64,000 nucleotides of DNA from Schistosoma mansoni (Eukaryota; Platyhelminthes; Trematoda; Strigeidida; Schistosomatidae): positions 4,085,295 to 4,149,294 of the forward strand of contig NC_031497.1 of NCBI RefSeq assembly GCF_000237925.1, read 5' to 3'. The notes under the pieces were generated by a model. That model worked only from the letters and a program-made list of their open reading frames with translations. It was not told where the DNA came from and did not search any database. Below, in pieces: positions 25,401 to 40,800 of this stretch. Every line of letters starts with the position of its first letter. Position 1 is the first letter of the stretch. A program made the position numbers and the translations under genes.

Positions 25401-28400
25401 TCTGCTCATTAACAGTTGTTTGTTTTGATTTGTATTATCGACGACTGAACTCAAAAATGGTAATTTAGATAAAACAAACTGCTATTAGAAAATAGTGATG
25501 AATTAAAAATAGATAAAAAGAAAAAAACGGGATAAATTTATGTTCACTTGAAAAACAGCAAAATATAAATGCAGTGTATATAATATGATATAAACTTCAT
25601 CACCAGCTGTAAGTCATATACAACATGGAACCTGGCACAATACACTAGTGGAGCTCTATAAAATTCTGGAGACTAATCGTAGAGTTGTACAGTATTAACA
25701 ATGTCAGTAATAATAGTAGAAGAAAAGCTTAGGCATAGAAAGAACAAAACGTATAAAAAGATTTCGCGACTCAGGGTCTAAGGTAAGAATAAGGGTGAAT
25801 GAACCCACACCGCTGTTAATGGCGTGTATGTATCATCAAATATTTCAACTAAATTATCACTATTAGCTATCGTATTATAAATTCTACTACAAGTTTCAAT
25901 ATATTATGATAACCCATTTATTTTTCTAGTAAGTACATACTTTCAAAATATATCAGTAGTCTCCATAGACTACATAAACATTTCAGGAGTTACTCCATAT
26001 AAAAATTCGCTAGTGACTGACGAGTCGCCATTCTGAATAGTAATAATGGGTAATTGCTAAACTTAAAAAATTGATAAAATAAACAATTTTGTGCAGTTTC
26101 CCTATTAAGGAACAATTTTTTTGACTAAAGTGACGCCGATAACTTATAGGAGACTAGATTTCGCCGCTGAATTGGTAAGACGCTGAGCCAATCACTTGGA
26201 GTATGCTAGCTTTAGCTCTGTTTTCGTTGATGCTTTCTTTGATCGAAAGTCATCTTTCTTTCACAAAATTATTTTCGTTATTTATTGATCACTCTTTTAC
26301 ACAATATTGTTTGTTTTTATATATTGCGGACTTACTATCTACAACTAGCAAGTAGTGTAGAGAACTAAACGTATCTTCATTTGTTCTGGTAACACTGATC
26401 TGGTTAAGAATAATTATCCACCATAAATAATCATCCAAATACATTTCATCTTAGTAATTTTTACAACCTTCGAAAAACCTACACTTCCCATAGTCCTTAG
26501 TACTAACTTAATTTCAGTGGAAAACAAATTTAAGCAATGATACAATACATTGACATGTTAGTGTTTTCTGGAGTGAAAATCTAGCTCAGAGCTTTATTTC
26601 TGTCCCCATTTTCACCAATTCAGAAGACACTGAATATGTATCCAATCCATAATATCTGTTGAAACATCCTCATTAGAAGAAAAGCACCATTTTGTATCTT
26701 TCATCTAGTTACTTATTTTTCGTTATCAAAGATCACCGATAATTAGACTTATGTTTCTATCATTCATTTTAGAACTTCATAAAGAACCTACATAGATGAA
26801 TTTCATTCGAGTTTTAAAGGTGAAATGCCATCTGTTTATGAAGTTTTCAGTTTGCACTGTATATCATTCAATTACATTACATAATTCTAAGTGATACCGA
26901 ACCACTCACGTCTCTAGCAAAAAAATATGTTATTTGTATGAGTCAAATTTACAGAATGAGTCAATACAAGCATAAATATATTAAGTCAAAACTTCATATT
27001 AAGACTTCATGTTACAGGAGTTGGAATTGTTGTTTTGATTTTTTTGGAGTTTCGTTGTTCAATCCCTGACGAATAATCAGAATATTTTGTATGTTCTCAA
27101 TTCTACTTCGAATGTTCAACCATTTTTCTAGTTGTTACTTTCTCATGGTTACAGTATAAAATGCTTAACAGTATAATTAATTTTATGTATCATGGTTATC
27201 GTTTTTATAAAGTAAGGATTGATAATAAGCGTGTATTTGGCCCATTACCAAGTAGAAAAGAATGAATAGGGGGTCAGATCATTTATTCGTTACATGAGGT
27301 GGCTATCAGTAGCAGCTTAGCAACGTTGGGTCAAGTAATGTAATGACTTACTTGTTGTCAGATGTTCAGTAATTGGGTAGATATCTGACAGTACAGCACG
27401 ATATTTTAGGATAATTTGCGAAGTAGCACGATCGATATTCATTGAAAGTAATTGATGATGATCGTATAACACTATTACCCAAATTGAGTAGGAAATCTTG
27501 TCCAATAACGGAGTGATAACCCAGCCATTATGAAACGTATAACCTTTCAGTTGTATCTCGTCTAGGATAGTCGGTTTGCGGAACTGGAGACTGATAAATT
27601 AAATTGCAATAGCTTCTAAGTCCTCTAATTGATATCACATATTTTGGATTTGTTTAACATCATATGAACTCAATAATTAAAGAGCTAGGAGGTAGCATAC
27701 ACTCATTTCAACTAACAATAATATCGACAGTGACAAAAACTACAACTTAGTTTTGCTTTAAATCAAAAAATACTAGTCCCGAAAATTTTTGTTCCATACA
27801 TACAAACTCATAAAAAGATCATTTACCTGTTTGAGTTGTTTTGATTTATCCTCGAAATTCATTGGGTGATCATATGTATCACATTCACCACTATCGTTTG
27901 AGTAGAGGTTTTGAAAACAGTCAATAGTAAGTATCACATCCTCTTCTGTCTTAAATATTATTGTCAAATCATGAGAGTTTGTACGAACTAATCTAATGTA
28001 ACGGTTTAAATTTATATCCAATGTAACTGGATATCTTATTGTTGGGTCATGTAGACTTTTTTCTGTGAAAGATGGGAATTCATATTCTAATTCTCCATTA
28101 GAATTTTTAAACACATAACAATATTCTTTTGTAAAGATAGCGTGAATGTTAGCTGGTTGAAGGTTATTTATGTGGTCAGTGCTATTAAATATTGTAGTAT
28201 TATTACTATTAATATTATGAGGATAATATACAACACCATCTCCAGATGGTGTAAAATGTGCAATCAATGGACCTATATTAAATTTTTTATCATCAACATC
28301 TTCATTTTGTAAATTGTCATCGACTTTAGTTTGTTCAAGATAAAATTCCGAAAAATTACTGCCACTGTTCATACTACAACTACTAGATATATTTTCTCTA

Positions 28401-31400
28401 ACAGAATCTAGTTTTCTAGCAGTGTTTCTAGACTTCTGGATTAATTCGGTACTGAAACTATTATCTTTTTTATTGTTTCTCGATATTTCATTATCTGTTG
28501 TTGATGATGATTTAGAAAAGTGTGAATTATATATGTTATCAGTTTTACCAATGTCCGTATCCACTTCTGACTTATACGATAACACTCGAGGAATACCAAA
28601 AATCGATAAATAAAATCCTGTTCGGTGTTGAACATTCTGTGTTCCTAACATTGGTATACCACTACTACTATTGATTGTAGTAGAAGTAGTAGTGATAGTA
28701 ACGTTTGTGGTAGATTTTTGTAAAGGTATACATGGACTTTGAAGAAATTGTTTAGGTTTATTTGCTTTATTTACTTTCCCTTTATTTACTGATGATGAAT
28801 CAGAATTATCAAGATTTTCACATGGTTTGTGATAAATTAAGGGACTTGATGACCATATAATAGCTGGTGAACCACAAGGATACCTACATAATTGTACAAA
28901 TAACAAGTAGAAAGAAATTTACGAAATATTCATTGACACGATCAAGCAAACAAATATAGCGGCAGTATGGTTTAGTTTATTTGTGCATCATGGTAAATAT
29001 TCAAAATTTGTTCCTTGTTAAATAAAGTTTCCATCAATAATAACTACTCAGTAGTGAAGCAGTCAACCCTCAGGTTTGATAAGCAGCTAATTAATGCACC
29101 AAAAAATCAGGCATATGAAACCATCAAAACTTCTATACAAATATTTATAGGCATCAATTGTTGAATTGTGCAAAAGCACAAAGAAAGAAGAATATCAAAC
29201 CGATTAAAAGTTGTTGTGATAACCAACAACCATAATGAAATAAATGTACCTAAGCAGAAATTTATAGGAATTCAAGTAAAAGATCAATTTTTGCCACTGG
29301 GATAGATATTTTTCTATCAAATGCACAATGGTATACGTATTTTAAGTATTCAAGTTGTTATTGAGCCAGTCTTTATACCTGACCCGCAAATAATCGATAG
29401 TTCTAACATACGATTAGGTAGATTTTTAACATTGACATGCATTACTTTTTGGACAGTCTCAGATAAATAATCTGGCCGTCTGATTATTTCCATATATACA
29501 GAAGTATCCACAGGTAGGTATAATGGTTGAGATGGTACAGTATATGTGTAATGAACCTCGAAGACGGAACTATGTCGCAGTGTTGCATTTAAATCTATAT
29601 AGTCTCAGCGATTTAATAAACGTTGTGACTGCTGAAGATTACGCAGAAAGGTAAGTAGACTACATTTCAACAGTGTGAAAGCATTAGTGGTATGTGATCT
29701 CTGAAACTAAAAAAAGTCTATAAATTCTATTAACTTTCTGTTCCCACTCTAGAATACACAAGCCAAAAGTGTATAAAAGAGTTTATATATCAAGAATGCG
29801 AACTCATAAATGATTAATGGTTCAAGGGACAGAGAGATAAGTAGTAGCTGGTTGTTAACTTAACCTTTGTTGGGGAGAAAGTCGCTAACTTTTGGATAAT
29901 CATTTTGTTTGGCTTTAAGCAATACAGAACATCATCATCACCCCATGGAGATCATCAATGAAATCTCCTGGTGTAAAGAGAAACAAACAAGTCATTCACC
30001 TTCGAGCATTCGTGTACTTCCCAAAGATAATAAACAATCACTACTGTAAAATGTCAACGAATATTAAGTTTATCTTCAAGACTGTCTTAACTGCTTCTCT
30101 CTGTAAATTCCTGAAAACAGTGTTTTTGTTTTTGATCTGCTGTCTTTTGTCGGTGTTGCAAAACAGATTGATGTTGGTTTCAAAACACAGATTAATTCAA
30201 ACATCTTTTTAATTGATTATATTAAATTAAACTATTCACGTTAACGGAAATTAAACATAGCAACGTAGATGTGAATACATAACTGAATAGGTGGTCGTGA
30301 AATTTTAGGTACTTGTCTGAGAAAATTCGATCTGAAATTTTTTCGACTTTAAATGTTTAAGATCATTCCTGTATACTTGACTGTTAATATTAGGGCAGCA
30401 AATTGAAAACCAGGATCCTGATTTGTTCTGGATAAATAATAGTCATTATTTTTCTGGACTTCCTCCTGGTAATTTGTTTTTTCGGGTATGATTTGGAAGA
30501 TTTAGTTGAAAGATCCTGCGTATGTTACGATTCACCCTATCTAATCTCTTCAGAGTATGATTTATGGCGTTTGTTAAACTTTATTTCACTCAAATAAACC
30601 ACTATAACTTACCGAACTGTTAATGTACCATCTGTAGAATATGAGACCCATGGATAAGATTGTTCATGTTTGGTACATTGATTAGTTTTCATTAAATCCT
30701 TCTGTGACTGTATAACATTTGCCAACTTTTCTAAGTATAATTTTAATAAAATATTAGACGATTTATCAACTTTTTCACTTTTATTTGTATACAGAGTAAT
30801 TTGTGATGGAATTGATTCTATTCGTTTGGTAATGCTTAAATTTGTGATTGTTGACAATAAGATATTGTCCATTAAATCATGTTCAATTTTATTGAATAAA
30901 TCCTTTTTATAAAACTGTATTAAAGCAGAACTTGGCACTGAAGTAGCTGATGTTATTTGATATAATTTCATAATTGGCATTCTAATTTTTTTAACTCTAT
31001 TAAAACCAACTTTAAACAAGAGGGTGATTTTATTATCAGCAAATTTTTTATCTACTGACATGTTATTGTTAGTGGTGTCTTGAATTACATTGTAGTCGAT
31101 ATCATTAAAATCTTTGTCATGGTAATTCATTTGTGTATAGGAATTCATTTTACGATTAACCAAAGGATTTCTTGGCATAAAATTAAATTCTTTGAGGTTT
31201 AACAAGCTTGAATAAAGGATGTACTGTGGTTCACAATAACGAGGAAACTGTAAGTTTTCATAATTATAAGACACTTCACTAGAATAAAAAAGTGGTATTA
31301 AGCAAAAATGCATACATAATTAGAACTGTGATCGAAACCGATCACATTCAGTAATTTTTATATTGATTGCTAGTAATTTGGAACAGGACTAAACTTTTAT

Positions 31401-31771
31401 GAGGATCAACATGAAAGTGGAGAAAACAACATTTTAACGATACTGAAAGATAGTAACCCTAAATGAAAGTTCAAATCGACAGGATGACTTCGACTGGAGA
31501 ACACTATTCACATTCCTGTGTAAAGTTGGGGATCAAAAACAGATACTGAATGTGTTTATAAAAAACTGACATTAACTAAAGAAACATTGAGGAAAAAAAG
31601 TATGAACGGTTGGTATCTCTAATGAATTCTGAATTGGTAATCACAAATTGTCGTGCTTACCGTTAGATGTGAAAGTCCAGGATTCAACCCAATGCATAGT
31701 TGGGATAAAACACCTAAAAGTTCCAAACTATCAGTCTATGATAAAAACGCCTTCTGAAAATCATGTGTTAG

Positions 31772-31813
<42 letters not shown>

Positions 31814-34800
31814 CTTTTGATCTTTGAAATGCGATCAGGACTAAAGACTAAGTAAGTATGATATTGATTACTATTTATAGATCAATCTGTGCTAATATCT
31901 CAGTTTTATATTAGGGCGATCACTACCCGAATAGCCCAATGGTAATATTTCAGATTGTGCGAGCTTGACTCCCACAGGGAGCGTCAATTCCCTACGGATT
32001 GGAGGTGTGCTTTATTAACAAGTGCTAACTAGCAAGAAACCTAGATTCACAGATTTTTACCAATCACTTCCAAATACTTAACGTCAACGAAGTTTTCATC
32101 AAATCATCTCGATTGGTTACAATGCAACTTGATCAATAAATTTGACCAGTGCTTTAAGCATGACATAGGTTATTACTCCATAGACAATCACTGTGACTTT
32201 ATTATTATTGTTATCATTCTCAGTTTGACTTTGTAAAGTTTACAAATTCAAATTATAATCTTAAACCAACTTTTGAGTTCCTGAAAACGATTTAAAACAA
32301 ATTTACCAGATAAATAAACTTAAAAAGAATTTTGAATTTCAATAATAATAGTAAACGTTCTGTTGTTACTCACTTTTTCTTCAGAGCGATTGTCAATCGT
32401 GAACACACCCATTCTATTGTGTCCATAAAACTAATTAATATATTTTCATTTATCCATCCTATTAAATAAAAAGCTTAAATTAGACAGTACTGCTATGACT
32501 TTTATTAATAATAGTTCAATCTTTTAGTTCAGTCGATTGACTATATGAAATAAGCTTAATGATTGTTTGAACAACTTAATGAGATTCAGTATAATGGTCT
32601 TTTTACTGCATATATCCGGTAGGCAATTCTGTTTTGGTGTTTCCTTAACAAAACAAAAATATCAAAAACGGATTGAATTTTCTTATTTTCTATTTTCTCA
32701 CACCTAAGGAATTTAGCGTGATTTATCGATAATCATAGTTAAGAGTACCCTATAGTTATGTTCAGTCTTACTTAGCTGTCTATCTGTGTCTTCTATTTTA
32801 TCTACGTCGGAAGGATGAGGAGGGCACTAAAGAAACTCGTAAAACATAATAGTTATTAAACCTGGACTACCTATCAGTACAATAATTAAAAGCATTATTT
32901 AAACTAGTTATTTTGTATAACTAAATACATCATTATGAGTGTTCAATAAAACGAATATTAGTAGGTTGGATATTAACCAACTTAACCTCAAATTATAGGC
33001 ACAAAATCAGATTGTGGTTCACCTAGCACGACCTTGGTGATTTACATACTTTTCACAGACTGTGTATTGCTATAGCATATTTACAAGAATGATTTGTATG
33101 TAGAAGATTCCGAGCATATGAAAATATGATAACTAATACTTTTGAAAAAGATTTGTTGTTCTTTCTTTATGAACGTTTATATTCAACGTCTATATTCACT
33201 TAGTATTGTTTGTTTGAATCTTCCCATTTATATTTAGGACTGCAACTGGTCAGTCTCTAATTGGCATATGTGCATACTGTGCGTATTGCCTCGATATAGC
33301 CTTAATTCAAAAGCATTGTAAGCAAAGGGTGGATAGCGGCCAATGAGTCATATTTTGATCTTGTTCATTATTCGCTTATTAACCTTGGCTATACTTTTAT
33401 ATGAGCATATATGTGTACACTTCGTATCTTATTCATCATATGTCTGTCACTCATTTTTGTCTGACTATAAATGTTGATTAACGCTTGCTTAAATCGGGTT
33501 GGCTTCCCAGCCATCTCCGATACGCATCATCTTTTGCCTCGCTCTCGAGTTGGCTTCCCAGCCATCTCCATTGCGCATGATTTTTGCTTCGTTCGCTTCA
33601 TCACTCTGATTCTCTGGCCAAAATCATGACTGTAGAAAATATATGTATCCNNNNNNNNNNNNNNNNNNNNNNNNNNNNNNNNNNNNNNNNNNNNNNNNNN
33701 NNNNNNNNNNNNNNNNNNNNNNNNNNNNNNNNNNNNNNNNNNNNNNNNNNNNNNNNNNNNNNNNNNNNNNNNNNNNNNNNNNNNNNNNNNNNNNNNNNNN
33801 NNNNNNNNNNNNNNNNNNNNNNNNNNNNNNNNNNNNNNNNNNNNNNNNNNTGCGAATGTCCCAGCTATTAATATCCAGTGTTTCTATACGTACAAAAATT
33901 TCTTATTCATATTTGGATTTTGTATCTATTTGTCTAGCTTTTAGACTCACTCCAAAAATTCCATATCATGTTCTTCATGCGTGGATAAGAATGTAAACTT
34001 TTTATTAGTACTCATGCATATTTGCTGTCAAGATTGTTAAGGAAGCCTATACATCTAAACTAACACTTTTAAGGGTTCTTTGAAGCTGAATTATTTAAGA
34101 AAATCAGATATCCATGAAAATGTTTGATTAGACTACCATATATCACAGTGTCAATTGGCATCATTGTACAAGATGAGATTAGTTTTCATAGTCAAGTATT
34201 TGACCTTGTACTTTTTTTCACCTAAACTATTTGGTTAGTTGGAGATTTAATTAGTCTTGCATCCATTATTGATTATTTCTAACGTATTTATGAACTATGT
34301 TTCTTTTGGTTTTTGTGTTTTCTTAACCGGAGAATAAAGGGTGATGTTTATTAATACTGCTTTTTGATTAGGTTATATTGAACAGTTTTCAAAAACGTCT
34401 ATCTGCTTCATGTTAGCAAAATTATCAAACTAAAACAAAGAATAGATGGAATGTTAAACTTACCCTTTTGTACACTTTCTGGTGAACTCATAATAAACTG
34501 TAGAGTAAATGATCCATTATTTCTACTGTCAATTCTTCGGTCTCCACCTATTTGTTCATGTTATAGAATTAAATTAGACTGAATAAAAACTATGTTATTG
34601 TCCAATAAGTCAAAAAAGTCGTTGTTTTCAAGAGGGAATTAATGAGATGAGTAATGACTTGTAATACCATCTCATATTAGATATTTCCCTAGTATAGTTG
34701 ATAAAACTATCTATTGAGTTTTGTAGATTCATTAATTTTAATCTAGGGTACAGACTATTCATAAACCGATAACAGAGTTCAGTATGGTAATTGGTAGAAG

Positions 34801-37800
34801 ATAATTATTTCAGTGTATTTGAAATAGATATTTTCTTACTTTTGAGACATTAAAATAATTTCTATTAGAATATAAGCAGCTAGACCAATGAGTTGAGTGA
34901 ATATAAAGAACTGAAACTCTCAGAACTACTACAGCCATCATAAAAAAGGTACAAGTATTTATAAACAGTTGTCTGTGTAAGATTGTAGTGGCCTAAATCT
35001 GATTCTGTCTATACTCGTATATAATAAATGACTTTATTCCGCGTTGGTGAACAACGGAGTTAAATAAGTCAAATACGAGAATGGAATTAGGATACATATA
35101 TTTTCTACAGTCATTGATTTGGCCAGAGAATCAGAGTGATGAAGCGAACGAAGCAAAAATCATGCGCAATGGAGATGGCTGGGAAGCCAACTCGAGAGCG
35201 AGGCAAAAGATGATGCGTATCGGAGATGGCTGGGAAGCCAACCCGATTTAAGCAAGCGTTAATCAACATTTATAGTCAGACAAAAATGAGTGACAGACAT
35301 ATGATGAATAAGATACGAAGTGTACACATATATGCTCATATAAAAGTATAGCCAAGGTTAATAAGCGAATAATGAACAAGATCAAAATATGACTCATGAC
35401 AGGCGAATTGGCTTGGCCAGTAGCTAGGATAAAGTATATGGGCTTAACAAATAAACTGATACTACAAGATACTCAATGTCCGTTAGCAGGATACAATCAG
35501 CAACAGCTTACTGTGAGAGCGAACAAACCAGCTTCCAGCTGAAGAGGAAATTAAGAAAAGACGTTGGAGGTGGGTGGGACATGCATTACGGAAACCAACA
35601 AACTGCATCACGAAACAGGCTCTAACTTGGAATCCTGAAAGGAGAGGGAAAAGGGGCAGATCAAGGAACACACTGCATCGGGAATAGGAGGCAGATATGA
35701 GAAGAATGAATAGCATTTGGAAACAACTGGAAAGGATTGTCCAAACATTGTTCGATGAAGAATACTGGTGGGCGGCCTATGCTCCTCCACAAGGGGTAGC
35801 AGGCGTAAGTAAGTAAGCAATGTTATTATTAGTACGAAAACAGAAGTATCTTTGGAATTAGGAAGCAGAAATAACTGAAGCCATTTACACTCTAATTCAA
35901 ACATATTTCAGTTCAGCGTTCTACTTCATAAAATGAACTGGTCGTAAATCAAGTGTAAACTAAGCTGTACATATCACAGGTACTAATTTGTTCAGCATCT
36001 TTCCATTACTTTTTACTACAAGTACCGCTTTCTCATATGATTATTTTTTTAACATTCAAGCTTTCAGAGTTGTTTGAAGATTGTCTTGTAGTTACTATCC
36101 AGCTACGAAGCCTTTGCTAAAATATACAGTACCGTAAATATAAGCTAAATAGCTTCTGCATAAAGAACTGATTTTGAAAAGTTAAACAATTTTTAAAGTT
36201 TTTCATATGATTTTATCAAGTAGTGGACACATTTTGTTGTTGTCATGATAGAAATTCAAAATGAATTCGAACCTTCTTATGAATTTTAGGAGTTATTCGT
36301 AACATAATTCTTGATTAGAAAGACAAAAAAACAATCTGTATTTCACTCTACTTATGTTGGTCATATTCCCCATTTTCGATTAAAAATGATAAGTTATCTA
36401 CAAATAGTCTCCGTTATGATATTTATTGACAATCAAACATATACATAGATTCTTCTCACATATACGAACACCTCAGACAGAGTGAGGGCATACAACCACC
36501 TTTCTCCCTTTTTCCATTCGAGCAGTGGGGTTAGGCAGGGTTGCCCAATCTCACCATTCCTCTTCAACTTCGCCATCGATGACATTCTGGAAACAGCTCT
36601 GATGGATGTAAGTAATGGCGGTGTGGATCTGCTGCCTGGAGAAAGACTTCTCGACCTTGAGTATGCGGATGGTATTGTCTTATTGTGCGATAATGCCCAA
36701 GGGATGCAATCCGCACTTAATCAGTTGGCAATCAGTGTCCTCAAGTATGGCATGTGCTTTGCACCTTCCAAGTGCAAAGTACTCCTACAAGACTGGCAGG
36801 ATTCTAAACCTGTACTCACCCTGGATGGTGAGCAGATGGAAATAGTTGAGAATCTCATGTATCTAGGTAGCTACATAAGTGCTGGTGGTGGCGTGAGTGA
36901 TGAGATTGATGCACGTATGATGACTCTCTGTGTTCGATCATCGTTGTCTCCGAAGGATTGCTGACATCCAGTGGCAACACCATGTTAGTAATGCACAGGT
37001 TCAGCATCGTGTGTTCGGGCGCAGAGACGATAATTCAATTGGTGTCACCATCTTGAAACACCGACTTCGGTGACTTGGACATGTTCTACGAATGTCGTCC
37101 CAGAGAATTCCAAGTCGTGAATTGTTTGCCGATGCTGGGACTGGTTGGAAAAAGCGGAGAGGTGATCAGTGTATGACATGGTGTCGTGGTATGAAAGAAA
37201 GCTGCAAAGGGCTAGCCTCTGTTGGTCCTTCACGACTCCCTGGATGGGGTCCAAGAGATGGTGCTACACAGTGGCTGGAGACGTTATCAGATATGGCTCA
37301 GAATAGAAGCCAATGGTGATCCTGCTGTAACCTTCTTTTACTTTCTTCATAAAGAGTGGTTATATCTTTCTTAACTGAAAGAGTTCTTCTGGTTGTACAT
37401 TTCAGTTCCCCCCATCACTACTCTTCTCTTTTTTTTCATCCTTTTTTTCTTCTTTTATATATACGCATCTTCCCTCTTTCTCTTCCCATTCTCATTATTT
37501 TGTGTGGCGCATATGTATCTGGTGCCCTTTTGTACCAATAGTTATGTGTTTAAATAAATAAATAAGTTCTTCTCACATTAATAGGACTTAGCAAAATTAA
37601 GCAATTTCATAAATTACCATACCTCACATCATCAGAGGGAAGAAATAAACGAGATAAGAAGCAGAATAGTTGAGATAACAGCATTGATATTATTGGTAAA
37701 CTAAACACAATAGATTGAGGAATGGAAAGTATGGAAACTATTCAGCTGAACATTTAAATAACGAAGAATAAGAACATCTGCTTGAATGTTGCTTGTTTCA

Positions 37801-40800
37801 AGTTTTGTTAGAAGAGATATACTCATTGGTTGGAAACTGTGAGATATTTATAACTCATAGTTCAGGACTTTAAATTCATTTTATATCTTTACCTGACCCT
37901 TTTCAACATTTTTTCAGTTTGCTCCTATGTTAGTCAATATAGAGTATCAGAAAAAGCGCTGGTTGAACATCTCCAGCTCTTCTCATAATAACTTCAGCTA
38001 GCAGAAGTTTACAAAATGAAGTCCCAATCTTGTGATCTGTGATGCTCATTACCAAACAACTACATACTTCACCACTTTCTTCACACAATAAGTTAGTTTC
38101 GTCTTGTGTTTACTTTGAATTCTTTTAGGATGTATTGTGCTAGGGTAGATTTTACTTAGACCACGATATCTGGCAACAGTACTAAATGCATATTATAGAG
38201 CAGTGTTTAGCCATTCGATTTTTTATGGATATGGTTGTAAAGTGAGATCGATAAACGAACACACCAATGATAAGGTGAAACGCTCAGCATCACATCAACT
38301 TTCTTTGACCTCGTATTACTATGTCTTGTTTATCCACCAATCAAAATTTTATGTTCATTCTAAAACAATATTCGCCTTGTTGACTCATTTTTCCTATACT
38401 CTAGTTACAGTTCGGTATATTGTTTATGTCTCTCCTTTTCAATATGTAATAGACTGTACTGTACTAACGTTGTTAATTTAAGTTTTAGGAACAGATAACG
38501 TTGATCAAGCCGAATAGTTTACTTGTTCTGACTTTGGCCAAACCAAGACTCTGTGCTCGACAGTCTGGAGAATAGCTTAGGGTTGCACCTGTAGGTAATC
38601 GCTTCTTACAATGGTGTCTAGAAATCCTAACCCGAACTGTTGTTTGTTCGGATATCATATACAAAATCCGACCAAAACTATCATTATGAAGATAGGTAGT
38701 ATTACTAGATGCATATCTGTCCAGAAATAGTGGCTACTATCTACACTACAAATGGTTGGATAAGTTTTAATGGGTATAAATATAGTTCTAGAGCATTTCT
38801 CCTCTCAATGTCGAATAATTAAGGAATCGTGACTGCTTTCTTTTATCCAATGACCTCGATAATATATTTGTGAGGAAGAATAATATCACTTACCTGTAGA
38901 CAGAATATGTTTACTAGGAATATGTAGACGATTTGTGGGAAGAACATAAATTTTCGATTCTTTCCCCGTTGCTGAACTTGATTCATTTTCTTTATCGGGA
39001 GAAAAAGGTAAAGAATGTTTCAGAGAATCTTTCAGACTATCTAATTTTTGTGTTGATCTTGAAGATTCTGAAGGAGAATTACTCACTAAAATTTTTGGTG
39101 GGGAATTATCTCTTTTGATCCTTCTTACGTTAGAAGCTCTCTCAGAAGTGTGTTGCATATCTGAAAGAAATAGTGAGAAATAACTTCAGCAGTTTTATTT
39201 GCCCGTCATTACCACTAACATGTATTGAAAAAAATAGTTAACTTTTTACGATTCAAATAGGTGTATATTTAACGATAACCTATTTCGTCGCATGATTTCC
39301 TATGATTATAACTTCCATGTTAGATTCAACTATTCTGACCGAAGCTTTGTTATCAATTTGTTTGAGGCTTGATCTTTTGCTGAATTATTCGGTAATTCAG
39401 TAGAGGTTTATTGAGTTCAGTTTAGAAACCAAGTGGGAACCTTTGAAAACCAGGGAGGTTAATTAGTTGTTTCGTCTTATAATAGGACTCTCCCACCTTA
39501 ACTCCAGGTAGAGATCGACCCTATGATCTTTAGATTTCCCGGCGAGCACTTTCAGTTCCAATTTCGAACATGAAGGTGTTATTAATATATCTAGTAATTA
39601 TGGCTAATTGTATAACATCAATCTGTGTTTGCAAATGGAATTTTTGAAAAGATGCTTAAAACAATCTACATGTTCTAGTTCTATATGAGTAGCGGGTAGA
39701 AATGAGATTCAGGATACATGTTTCATTCTAGTAGTGACTCGTCAGTTGAATGTCCGATTCGTGGAGTTGATGTTCATTTACCTATTGAGTCTTAAATAAG
39801 ACTATCATTAAGCTGTTTAATGAACCAGATCCTAGTATATTATACAAAAAATTCCTTCTAAAAATTTTCTTCAATATTCACACGAATTGTAAACAACCAA
39901 AATAATTAATTATTGTGTACCAAAATATTTTCTGTCAAAAAGAATAAAAAAGGTGTTAAAATGAAACTTACCATTTGAATTTCTTTCAGTTGGTGTTTTT
40001 ACGTGAATGCTCATGCTCTCATTATTTGTAAGGCTTGGTTTACTTGATTGTTTACGAAATACTGAGCTTCGTGGTGTCGGTGTATAAGCACCAGCAATTT
40101 CAAGACCATATGATGAGTTTGTTTTTTTCACTGATTCATATTTCATTCCATATGCATCAACTTCAGGAGGATTTTCCTCAATTTAAAACATAATGTAATT
40201 GAAGTGTCTCAGACAATATCCTATCTTATAAACTAAGAGTTTTTTTAAATATTTTAAATGGTTGATCAATAAAATTTTGACTAAAGCATCTTTGTTAGAG
40301 ATGTGACATTCACATGAAAAGATTTTAATGATCGTAGTATCATATTTATACACTGGATTACTCTCATAAGTACAGTTTGGCAATAAAATGACAGACGTCC
40401 AACAAAACTTCCTAATATCAGTTACAGTACATATTAACGGGCTTCACTAGAAAAAACTAGCCTATTTTTTAATGTTTATGAAATAGCTGAGATTATCAAG
40501 TAATTATGTTTGCATTATAAACCATCCAGATTAATTTGCCTTAATACAAGCTTCTAATTCAGGAGATAGACAACAAGAATACAATCAATATGAAGTAAGT
40601 CACCTTGTATGTTTCATGTACATGTGTAATTCAATAGTATGGTCAAGGCCTCAGTAATGCAATTATATGGCTAAATTAGCTGTCAACAACGAGCCAATGA
40701 AAACTGATATGGACCATTATGTCACAAGTTTGAATAAACCATCAGCATCAATCACCGCTGAAATCTATCCTGAATACAAGTGTAGAGTTAAAATGCCATA

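Noticed and set aside
33584-33996. Frames across gap 1
   Set aside because: They consist mostly of N and are artefacts.
39460-39560. tRNA-like stretch ending in a weak B box
   Set aside because: No foldable cloverleaf and no copy elsewhere in the window.
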